From a virus, in the IMG/VR virus record IMGVR_UViG_3300028277_000003, positions 1 through 64,000 of that record: DNA of 64,000 nucleotides. The stretch is one strand, 5' to 3'. Position 1 is the first letter of the stretch. Every line of letters starts with the position of its first letter. Positions 1 to 5,810 of this stretch are shown piece by piece. Below the pieces are notes generated by a model. That model saw nothing but the letters and a program-made list of their open reading frames with translations. It ran no database searches and was not told the origin of the DNA. The position numbers and the translations under genes were made by a program.

Positions 1-107
1 CTCAATTTCCTATGCCTTTAACCGAAATAGCACGAAGAAATATGAAACAGCATTCACAAATAGATGGTAAAGAATATCCAAGTGTCAAATGGGAGGATAC
101 GCGATGA
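1..107 (+). CDS. C-terminal end of an upstream gene (partial)
   Basis: An open frame beginning at base 3 runs without a stop to TGA at 105-107. It encodes the last ~34 residues of a protein whose start lies outside the window; the tail ends in KWEDTR. Its stop overlaps the ATG of the next gene in an ATGA arrangement (104-107), the same coupling used throughout this cluster. This overlap is one reason to place the next start at 104. Too little is visible to assign a function. Confidence 0.55.
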   Translation, partial: QFPMPLTEIARRNMKQHSQIDGKEYPSVKWEDTR

Positions 108-115
108 ACCCCTTC
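87..115 (+). repeat. RBS-plus-tag DNA repeat, copy A
   Basis: This 29-base segment holds the ribosome-binding site GGAGG, the ATG and the first tag codons. It recurs at 2062-2090 with one mismatch (G103 against A2078). The repeat crosses from the end of one gene into the next, so it is a DNA-level duplication and not only shared protein sequence. Confidence 0.85.
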
Positions 116-811
116 AACCAAGCGTGGCAAGTTCTCAAAATGGCGAGATACAAAGTTGGGCCGACTGAATTTTGGGATAGGGATGAGCCGATTTATTCAG
201 GTAAAAATAAAAAGGACAAAAAATGGTTTGATGAAAAAGGTTTTCCACAAACGAGGGATTTAGGCGAGAAGCCGAGTCATTGGAAGAACGATTGGCATGA
301 TTGGGAAAGCAATCGTATTATCCCGAATTATTTTCCGATGGGTGGGAGGCCGTGGTTTGGTAGGATGGCGGGCAAAGTTATGATGAGACCCTCGGATTAT
401 CTCGGTTTAGCGTCGTCGAGCAAGCCGGGATATTACGGAGCCGATGAAAAGGGTAATCTTGATATTAGCCATTATGTAGAATCAGAGGCGGGCAAGGGTA
501 TTGAGGAAAATATGAGAGCAGGTGTGCCTACTTTTATTCCAAATCTTGATGTGAGTAGGGGGAATGTTGTAGGTCACGAAGGGAGGCACAGGATGGCGGC
601 TGTTCATAATTTGATGGGTGATGAGCCGGTGCCTGTGCAGATTTCAACGGACGATTATTACAATAATCGTGAACATCAGGGTGAATATCCTCATCCGGCT
701 TCACAAGAAATGATGAATGATTTAGTTGGTATGAAACTACGAGGGCAATTTGATGAGGAAAGGAATTTGGAACTCACTCCCGAAATGTTTAGGATGGAGG
801 GACAACAATGA
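104..811 (+). CDS. Tagged protein with ParB/sulfiredoxin-like HEGRHR motif
   Basis: Protein of about 235 residues. I chose ATG 104 rather than ATG 89 because GGAGG at 92-96 is well spaced for 104 and the ATGA overlap with the upstream stop supports it. It then begins with the recurrent tag NPFNQAWQVLK. Around residues 150-180 there is a VVGHEGRHRMAAVH segment followed by a VPVQI strand. This resembles the G-x-HR core of ParB/sulfiredoxin-fold domains that occur as orphan domains in phage proteins. What it binds or modifies cannot be told. It heads a run of four coupled genes carrying the same N-terminal tag, so a shared destination is likely. The ParB/Srx assignment rests on a short motif only. 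Confidence 0.7.
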   Translation: MNPFNQAWQVLKMARYKVGPTEFWDRDEPIYSGKNKKDKKWFDEKGFPQTRDLGEKPSHWKNDWHDWESNRIIPNYFPMGGRPWFGRMAGKVMMRPSDYLGLASSSKPGYYGADEKGNLDISHYVESEAGKGIEENMRAGVPTFIPNLDVSRGNVVGHEGRHRMAAVHNLMGDEPVPVQISTDDYYNNREHQGEYPHPASQEMMNDLVGMKLRGQFDEERNLELTPEMFRMEGQQ

Positions 812-1551
812 CCGCCTTTGACCAAGCGTGGGCTTTGCTGAAGGCAGTAGAGTTCGACCCTTATGCTAAGGACATAAAGGAGGCTCGCCCCTTCAAAGCA
901 TATCGTAGTATTCCGACGAAGTTCCTCGATGAGGTGCTTTCCGAAGGCATACAGCCAAGAAGTGTAGAGCCATGGACGGAAAGGATGCAGAGACGCGGCC
1001 TCAAGCCTGAAACGAGCGCCAGCAAAGCCCATGTTTGGTCACCGAGTGACAAAGGAGTGTGGTCGTTCATGCATAAAAGAGGTGCTTTACCCAATACCAA
1101 AGGGCAACAAGAACTGAGAGAATCATGGCCTTATGCCCCTGTGAGTCATCCTGCTCTGTCTGCGCGGTATTTTGCTGATAACTTTAGTCGTCGGGCGGCA
1201 GAAATAGCAGAGACACCTGAACATATTAAAAGCAAAAAAATGCTTGATGGGGTAAAATCATCATCGACTATGCCCCCTCAGTCATTTTGGGACGAATATG
1301 CGAAACTGAATGACAATTTCCAACACTCGATAGTAGGTTCCACTATATTACCTCCGGGCAAGAGATTCGAGGACTTGGATTGGCACAAGGGTCGTGACTA
1401 TGCGACAAAACCTATACTAACGACAGACCCAATACCAGCGAGATATTTAGATGAGGCTATCCCGTTAGACTTTCAAGGAAACGAAATCCGTTATACACAA
1501 GGTAGTCGCATACCAGATAATTTTCGTAATGAATGGGGGTTTAACGAATGA
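808..1551 (+). CDS. Tagged protein, possible ADP-ribosyltransferase-like fold
   Basis: Protein of 247 residues starting at an ATG that overlaps the previous stop (ATGA), with GGAGGG upstream. The first 12 residues are the tag MTAFDQAWALLK. An AYRSIP...VLSEGIQP segment (residues ~31-48) and a C-terminal IPARYLDEAIPL segment recall the substrate-binding start and final strand of small ART-fold proteins. No catalytic triad can be named with confidence. The neighbour at 2079 shows a clearer version of the same layout, including a similar IP-x-x-YL ending. It could also be an unrelated alpha/beta protein. The next gene overlaps its stop, so the cluster is translationally coupled. Confidence 0.7.
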   Translation: MTAFDQAWALLKAVEFDPYAKDIKEARPFKAYRSIPTKFLDEVLSEGIQPRSVEPWTERMQRRGLKPETSASKAHVWSPSDKGVWSFMHKRGALPNTKGQQELRESWPYAPVSHPALSARYFADNFSRRAAEIAETPEHIKSKKMLDGVKSSSTMPPQSFWDEYAKLNDNFQHSIVGSTILPPGKRFEDLDWHKGRDYATKPILTTDPIPARYLDEAIPLDFQGNEIRYTQGSRIPDNFRNEWGFNE

Positions 1552-1583
1552 ACCCCTTCGACAAAGCGTGGCTTTTGCTCAAA
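1548..1583 (+). repeat. 36-base tag repeat, copy 1
   Basis: The first 36 bases of this gene, encoding MNPFDKAWLLLK, are identical base for base to 2079-2114. Synonymous positions are preserved too. This points to recent duplication or gene conversion of the tag, since the rest of the two genes is unrelated. Confidence 0.9.
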
Positions 1584-2063
1584 GCGCCAATTGTGCCCGG
1601 TACGATGCATCAAACCGGGAAAAATGAGTATACCGCTTTGTTTCAAGACCCACAAACTAATGAGATTCTTCCAGTGTATGGTTCTAAGCAATCTTATCCG
1701 GTGGCGATTGATGAGCATAATCCTGTGGGTGGAAATATTGATTCTTACAAAGCACAAATTTTAGAGGCCGGTGGCGAAAAATATGAGCGGGGCGGAAAAC
1801 TATCGTATGATGATGACCCACGGCGGGCTATGACCAGCATTTCTTCGGCGGATTTTACTAAGCCTGAAGTTGTACCACAGTGGACTCAGACGAGGGGTGA
1901 GCATAAAAATAAAGGATATATGCAGTCACTTTATGATTTTGCGGCGGTTATGGCGGCGAAGGATAAAAATCGAATTGTGCCGTCTGTTAGTCAGACTGAG
2001 GCGGTTAAGAATGCGTGGAAAGGTCGGGATGAATGGCCGATACCTGACAATCTAGAGTTTTAA
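1548..2063 (+). CDS. Tagged protein with GNAT acetyltransferase-like C-terminal half
   Basis: Protein of 171 residues; its ATG overlaps the preceding stop (ATGA). It opens with the tag MNPFDKAWLLLK, identical in DNA to that of the gene at 2079. Residues ~115-160 read RGEHKNKGYMQSLYDFAAVMA, then a strand, then a VSQTEAVKNAWK segment. This resembles GNAT motif A (acetyl-CoA-binding loop and helix) followed by motif B. In GNAT enzymes the loop binds the CoA pyrophosphate; here the loop is a loose match. The fold call is moderate and activity and substrate are unknown. It sits between two ART-like candidates with the same tag. Confidence 0.7.
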   Translation: MNPFDKAWLLLKAPIVPGTMHQTGKNEYTALFQDPQTNEILPVYGSKQSYPVAIDEHNPVGGNIDSYKAQILEAGGEKYERGGKLSYDDDPRRAMTSISSADFTKPEVVPQWTQTRGEHKNKGYMQSLYDFAAVMAAKDKNRIVPSVSQTEAVKNAWKGRDEWPIPDNLEF

Positions 2064-2090
2064 ATGGGAGGATACGCAATGAACCCCTTC
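2062..2090 (+). repeat. RBS-plus-tag DNA repeat, copy B
   Basis: Second copy of the 29-base element at 87-115, again with GGAGG placed ahead of the tag ATG. It shows that the ribosome-binding site travelled with the tag. Confidence 0.85.
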
Positions 2091-2114
2091 GACAAAGCGT
2101 GGCTTTTGCTCAAA
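2079..2114 (+). repeat. 36-base tag repeat, copy 2
   Basis: Identical to 1548-1583; encodes MNPFDKAWLLLK at the start of the ART-like gene. Confidence 0.9.
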
Positions 2115-2555
2115 CAAGATACGCGTCAAAGTACGTTAGGTGAGTATCATCCTGATTTTCCTTCTCCATATGGCGATGTGAAGTATTACCATGGGACAAC
2201 AGTAGAGCCAGCGTCGAGAATTAACTTTGAAGGGTTGAAGCCGACGGAACCTTCCACGCTAGGGTTGAATCAGATGCTAGAAAGATATGGAAGAGAAAAA
2301 CTAAGTGAAATGTTTCCTAAAGGTGTATATGCAACCGATAATAAAGATGTAGCAGCCGATTATGCCTACACGAGAGGGCAAAATAGGAATCAACAGGGTC
2401 GAATATTTGGAATAAGGGAAGGGGCACCCCAACAAGCAAATCCTTCAACGAGGCCGCTCGCGCCCGATAACGTATTTCGATATGACGAAAAAATACCGAG
2501 ACAGTATCTTACTCCGGTAGATTACCCAATTTTAGGTACGGAGATGAGTGAATGA
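2079..2555 (+). CDS. Tagged ADP-ribosyltransferase-like protein
   Basis: Protein of about 158 residues. ATG 2079 is preferred over ATG 2064 because GGAGG lies 7 bases upstream of it and it puts the tag MNPFDKAWLLLK at the N-terminus. After the tag come TRQSTLGEYHPDF, a YYHGTT segment (H near residue 38), an F-E-G-L-K-P turn, then a VYATDNKDVAADYAY segment. This order, with a late strand ending in IPRQYL, is the usual layout of small ART/KptA-like folds in which the HGT and Y-A-x-x-YA elements form the NAD site. Family resemblance is by eye; transfer activity is inference. TRQSTL after the tag recurs after a tag in the 5811 gene. The stop overlaps the HMG-CoA lyase start. Confidence 0.72.
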   Translation: MNPFDKAWLLLKQDTRQSTLGEYHPDFPSPYGDVKYYHGTTVEPASRINFEGLKPTEPSTLGLNQMLERYGREKLSEMFPKGVYATDNKDVAADYAYTRGQNRNQQGRIFGIREGAPQQANPSTRPLAPDNVFRYDEKIPRQYLTPVDYPILGTEMSE

Positions 2556-3400
2556 GTGACTTTTCCATTTACGAAGTTGGTCCACGCGACGGTCTACAGA
2601 GCGCCGACACAATAACATCAACATATGACAAAGTAACCCTGATACGAAAAATTGCTAAGGCCGGTATCAAAAATATTGAAGTTGGCTCAATGGTCAATCC
2701 TGACAGAGTTCCTAACATGGCCGATAGCGATGTGGTTTTTCTCAAAGTTCAAGATTTAGCGCCTGAGCACAATCTCGGTGTCTTAGTGCCTAATCGCAGG
2801 GGAGTTGAGAGAGGGAAGGCTGTAGGTGTGGAAAAGTTCAATATTTTTTTCTCGCCCTCTAATTACTTCAATATCAATAACTTCGGAAAGAGCCTAAATA
2901 CGATTTTTGCTGAATATTGTGGTGCATTAGACGGAATCCGACCCGAAAACGTTAGAGTATACCTTTCTACAGCCTTTGGATGTCCTATGATTGGTGAAAT
3001 ACCACAAGAAGACATGCTAAAAACCATGGAATGGGCTAATACGCTAGGTGATACTATCGTTTTGTCTGATACAATTGGCAATGCTAATCCGTCCTTAATT
3101 CGTAAAGTGATGCGTTTAACGGACAGAAAAATAGATGCTAAGATAGCACTACATCTACATCATGGATTTAGAGAGGGTAGAATGTATGATAACTTGTCTG
3201 CTGGCTTTGATTGCGGGATTACTCAGTTCGATTCAAGCATTGGTGGGATGGGTGGATGTCCGTTTGTACCGGGTTCAGGGGGCAATTTAGCCACAGAACA
3301 ATTAGTACATTGGGCTAGTAAAGAGAATCTTGATTGTGGTGTTACGACTAAAGACTTAGAACCGCTTATGAAGTTTGTAAATACTAGGCTAAAAGTATAG
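2552..3400 (+). CDS. HMG-CoA lyase-family enzyme (DRE-TIM metallolyase)
   Basis: Protein of 282 residues, close to full length for bacterial-type hydroxymethylglutaryl-CoA lyase, which splits HMG-CoA into acetoacetate and acetyl-CoA. The N-terminus has the family signature YEVGPRDGLQ (R12, D13). A DTIG motif follows, then metal ligands in LHLHH (H201, H203), and the active-site loop GGMGGCPF with C236 and N245 in GSGGN. The C236-N245 spacing of nine matches human C266-N275, and R12/D13 match R41/D42. All key residues are therefore present and an active enzyme is likely, though related acyl-CoA lyases are possible. The ATG overlaps the previous stop, with GGAGATG upstream. It is not tagged. 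As a viral metabolic gene it could redirect HMG-CoA, the mevalonate-pathway precursor used for archaeal lipids; that role is inference. Confidence 0.88.
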   Translation: MSDFSIYEVGPRDGLQSADTITSTYDKVTLIRKIAKAGIKNIEVGSMVNPDRVPNMADSDVVFLKVQDLAPEHNLGVLVPNRRGVERGKAVGVEKFNIFFSPSNYFNINNFGKSLNTIFAEYCGALDGIRPENVRVYLSTAFGCPMIGEIPQEDMLKTMEWANTLGDTIVLSDTIGNANPSLIRKVMRLTDRKIDAKIALHLHHGFREGRMYDNLSAGFDCGITQFDSSIGGMGGCPFVPGSGGNLATEQLVHWASKENLDCGVTTKDLEPLMKFVNTRLKV

Positions 3401-3497
3401 TAGCGACCACTATTGTCAAACAAACACCAATGATAACATGTTGAATTATTTCTGCTATTCTAATTCTTAGATAGCCTTTTATTGCCATAGCAATCAT
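3384..3497 (-). CDS. Small hydrophobic protein, 37 residues
   Basis: A short minus-strand frame starts at ATG 3497-3495, overlapping the stop of the upstream minus-strand gene (ATGA coupling), and ends at TAG inside the last 17 bases of the convergent HMG-CoA lyase gene. It encodes a basic N-terminus, with KGYLRIR, followed by a strongly hydrophobic stretch of about 20 residues from HVIIGVCLTIVVATILLA. This looks like a single membrane span at the C-terminus. Function is unknown; a holin-like or small membrane effector role is conceivable. The coupling is the main argument that it is real. Confidence 0.4.
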   Translation of the reverse strand: MIAMAIKGYLRIRIAEIIQHVIIGVCLTIVVATILLA

Positions 3498-4237
3498 GTT
3501 ACGGCGACCTGCCCGCCAGTTCCTGTACTGGCTTTTGCTCGACCTGCTGATGACAAATCTTCAATTCTTTTCATTTCGGCTTGTTGTTTGGCTTGATTAT
3601 TTGCCATAGTTTGAGATGCCATCTGTTGTGCACCTGAAACCACACCGACAGTCCCCGCCTGCAATGCTTGTTTCTCCCCAGCGCTCAATGCTTCTGCTTT
3701 TGAACCATCAACGAGTTGTGTTTCGGTTGTGCTAGTATTGGTTAACCCCATACTACCATCACTATTCTTGTGTTGCCCCACCGCTTCATCTAAAGCCCTT
3801 CTTTTTGCTCCGGCTATTTGCTGTCCACTTGGATTCTGTGATATGGTTTCAGGAAGGCTACCTCCGCCTTGAAAATCATTTAAGGTTGGCTGTGGTGGTA
3901 TAGAAGAGGCTTGGGGTTGCAAATCTTTTACTTGTTGCGAGTTTTCTAAGTAACTATCCCAATCTTTAGCACCTTCAGGTAGATTCAAACCTTCAGGTAT
4001 ATTTTTATATCCTCTTACTTTTACAGGATTTTGTTTCATGCCTGTATACCCTTTGCCTCTAAGAGCGTTCAAAGTATTACCTTTAGGAACTTGAGTTATT
4101 TTTCCCGCAGTCCTTGCATTTTTAACAGCAGCAAATCTTTTGGCCGCCGCGCTAAGTAATTTATTTCCACCCGCTCTACCCGCTTGTGTTACTAATGCAC
4201 CTGTTAATAACGGTAACGCTTGTACGAACTTTTCCAT
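3494..4237 (-). CDS. Ala/Gln-rich protein of unknown function, minus strand
   Basis: A protein of about 247 residues on the strand opposite to nearly all other genes. Start 4237 is chosen because AAAGGT lies upstream at a usable distance; ATGs at 4285 and 4369 would lengthen it to 275 or 291 residues. The N-terminal ~40 residues (MEKFVQALPLLTGALV...) are hydrophobic and helical, then basic. The middle is Pro/Gln-rich, and the C-terminal ~70 residues are a low-complexity helix rich in Ala, Gln and Met. The composition resembles virion or scaffold-like proteins, but no domain is recognised. It is coupled to the small membrane protein at 3384. The opposite orientation suggests separate transcription. 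Confidence 0.6.
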   Translation of the reverse strand: MEKFVQALPLLTGALVTQAGRAGGNKLLSAAAKRFAAVKNARTAGKITQVPKGNTLNALRGKGYTGMKQNPVKVRGYKNIPEGLNLPEGAKDWDSYLENSQQVKDLQPQASSIPPQPTLNDFQGGGSLPETISQNPSGQQIAGAKRRALDEAVGQHKNSDGSMGLTNTSTTETQLVDGSKAEALSAGEKQALQAGTVGVVSGAQQMASQTMANNQAKQQAEMKRIEDLSSAGRAKASTGTGGQVAVT

Positions 4238-4445
4238 GTTGTCTTTACCTTTCACCACTAAAACAGAAGGTGTGGCGGCTCCCATACTCCCACCTGTATT
4301 GCGGTGATGATGAGTGGTATGGAAAGAAGAAGTTGCAACAACTTGAACCTGCGGAAAGGGAACCACCACGAATACAGCACGAAGCGTAACATATTAGAAG
4401 TATCGCACTAGTAGAGAAGGTGTTAGCAGTACGGCGGAGAGCAAA
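4238..4445. promoter_or_regulatory. Divergent intergenic region
   Basis: About 200 bases separate the minus-strand gene from the plus-strand gene at 4446. This is the only divergent arrangement in the window, so promoters in both directions are expected here. No clear TATA-box/BRE pair or operator could be singled out. If the minus-strand gene starts at 4369, the region shrinks to about 75 bases. Confidence 0.3.
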
Positions 4446-4709
4446 ATGAAACCAATAGATGCAGCAATAAAACTTCTAAAATCTACCCCTTCTGCTCAAG
4501 TCGCTATGCAACACGATATGCCTTCTTACATGGAAGAAGCACTAAATCAAAGCGGTAAAACTCGTTCTGATAGCCGAAAAAAGAAAGACAAGGCATCAAA
4601 ACTACGTCAAAAAATAGACGACCACGAAGAAGATTCTCAAATAATTGATTTTTACAGACAGAATCATCCTGAGTGGTTTGATTCATTTAGAAGTGGCGAA
4701 GGTGAGTAA
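4446..4709 (+). CDS. Small tagged charged protein
   Basis: Protein of 87 residues with GGAG upstream of its ATG. It opens with a tag variant, MKPIDAAIKLLK, in which Ile replaces Trp/Phe. The middle is very basic (SDSRKKKDKASKLRQK) and the end acidic and aromatic (HPEWFDSFRSGEGE). No enzyme motif is visible. Small size, high charge and the tag fit a packaged or DNA-associated peptide, but this is inference. It is the first plus-strand gene after the divergent region and probably leads the cluster through 8458. Confidence 0.65.
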   Translation: MKPIDAAIKLLKSTPSAQVAMQHDMPSYMEEALNQSGKTRSDSRKKKDKASKLRQKIDDHEEDSQIIDFYRQNHPEWFDSFRSGEGE

Positions 4710-4710
4710 A

Positions 4711-5289
4711 TTGGATAAAAAACCAAAGAAAGGCGTTGCAGTAGTTATCAGCATTGGCCCAAAAATGAAAACTAAGCCCACCGATGCCGCTACTCCCGAA
4801 ATGCCAATAAAGAAGTATGGTTCAATGCCGATGAAAAAGGCATGGAGCATTCTAAAAAATGAAGATTACCCTCCTATGAGTACTCGCTCAACACCAAGAA
4901 GTAGCCCTTATCGTTTTATGAATGAAAATCGTATTCATAGAGAAGGGGCGCAAAATCACGCTAGAGAAGATGACATAAACGATTCAGAATACGAAGATAT
5001 GGAAGATATGGAACCGCCATATGGTAAACCTGAGTTTGGTAATGAAGGTGCACGTGAAGCAGAAATGAATCAAGCAGAACGTGCTGCAATAATGGCAGAA
5101 GGTATGCCTGAAATGCAAAGGCCACGTAGTGCACCTAGACCGGGTGACCCTAGATTTAGAGGCTCTAGAAGAAGTGATGCACCTCCCAATTCAGAAGGGT
5201 ATCCTCCATTCTTTAATTCAGATGTTGAAGATTCTGCTCATAATCAACCAAGACCTAGTATGCCAAGAGACGTTTTTGCAAACAGGTGA
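4711..5289 (+). CDS. Tagged acidic, disordered protein
   Basis: The frame is open from 4645, but TTG 4711 is the likely start: it follows the previous stop directly and has GGTGA (4701-4705) at good spacing. GTG 4702 is an alternative. The product is about 192 residues. A short basic N-terminus, DKKPKKGVAVVISIGPKMK, precedes an internal tag PMKKAWSILK at residues ~40-49 (4828-4857). The remainder is rich in Glu, Met, Pro and Arg and looks disordered. No domain is recognised. It is an internal placement of the tag, so the tag need not be at the N-terminus. Confidence 0.6.
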   Translation: MDKKPKKGVAVVISIGPKMKTKPTDAATPEMPIKKYGSMPMKKAWSILKNEDYPPMSTRSTPRSSPYRFMNENRIHREGAQNHAREDDINDSEYEDMEDMEPPYGKPEFGNEGAREAEMNQAERAAIMAEGMPEMQRPRSAPRPGDPRFRGSRRSDAPPNSEGYPPFFNSDVEDSAHNQPRPSMPRDVFANR

Positions 5290-5294
5290 TTGGG

Positions 5295-5735
5295 TTGACT
5301 GCATTCAATGAGGCTTGGCAATTTCTCAAAACCGAGCCAATTGATATGCATCAAGGCTCAGATGGAACTTGGCGTGCACCTCAGGAAGATATAACACCAG
5401 AAAAAAAATTGTGGCAACAAATCCAAGCAAGAAACGCACAGGCTAGGCAAAACTTGAGTGAAGACGTTTCCCACGCTCCAACTCAGGAAGAATTAGAAGC
5501 ACACCCTGATTTTGGTAAAACGTGGTTTCCTAATTACATTCCTAAAGATTACACAGGTAACACGATGGTTAACTCAGAAACAGGCAATTACGACCCGAAT
5601 GACCCTAAAGGTTGGCATCCTATGGGGGAACCGGAGTTACCTGAAGGCATGACTATGGGAAACTATTTGGAGAGACAAAGTGAGCAGAATCCTGAACATC
5701 GGCGGTTAGGCCAAAGTGATAACCTTAGGAGATGA
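5295..5735 (+). CDS. Tagged hydrophilic protein of unknown function
   Basis: Protein of about 146 residues. TTG 5295 is preferred over GTG 5286 because AGGTGAT lies just upstream and the product then begins MTAFNEAWQFLK, aligning with the tag MTAFDQAWALLK of the gene at 808. The rest is polar, with segments such as EAHPDFGKTWFPNYIP and DPNDPKGWHPMG, and no recognisable catalytic motif. The stop overlaps the start of a mini-ORF (TGATG), keeping the translational chain intact. Confidence 0.65.
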   Translation: MTAFNEAWQFLKTEPIDMHQGSDGTWRAPQEDITPEKKLWQQIQARNAQARQNLSEDVSHAPTQEELEAHPDFGKTWFPNYIPKDYTGNTMVNSETGNYDPNDPKGWHPMGEPELPEGMTMGNYLERQSEQNPEHRRLGQSDNLRR

Positions 5736-5809
5736 TGCGATGTGGACTCGGTAACACTTGGTTTGGTCCTAAACCTACATCACAACCGGGGTATTCAGGA
5801 TGGATGTAA
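5735..5809 (+). CDS. 24-codon linking mini-ORF
   Basis: ATG 5735 overlaps the previous stop (TGATG) and the frame ends TAA at 5807-5809, two bases before the ATG of the next gene. The peptide includes WFGPKPTSQPGYSGWM. It fills exactly the gap between two genes, so it may serve to carry ribosomes across, or be the remnant of a lost gene. A real peptide product is uncertain. Confidence 0.35.
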   Translation: MRCGLGNTWFGPKPTSQPGYSGWM

Positions 5810-5810
5810 A

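Noticed and set aside
4186-4389. Plus-strand open frame of 67 codons
   Set aside because: Antisense to the better-supported minus-strand gene; no ribosome-binding site and no coupling to neighbours.
5742-5810. Extended N-terminus of the four-tag protein from GTG 5742
   Set aside because: No ribosome-binding site suits the GTG, the segment is better explained by the mini-ORF at 5735, and starting at 5811 places the tag at the N-terminus as in sibling genes.
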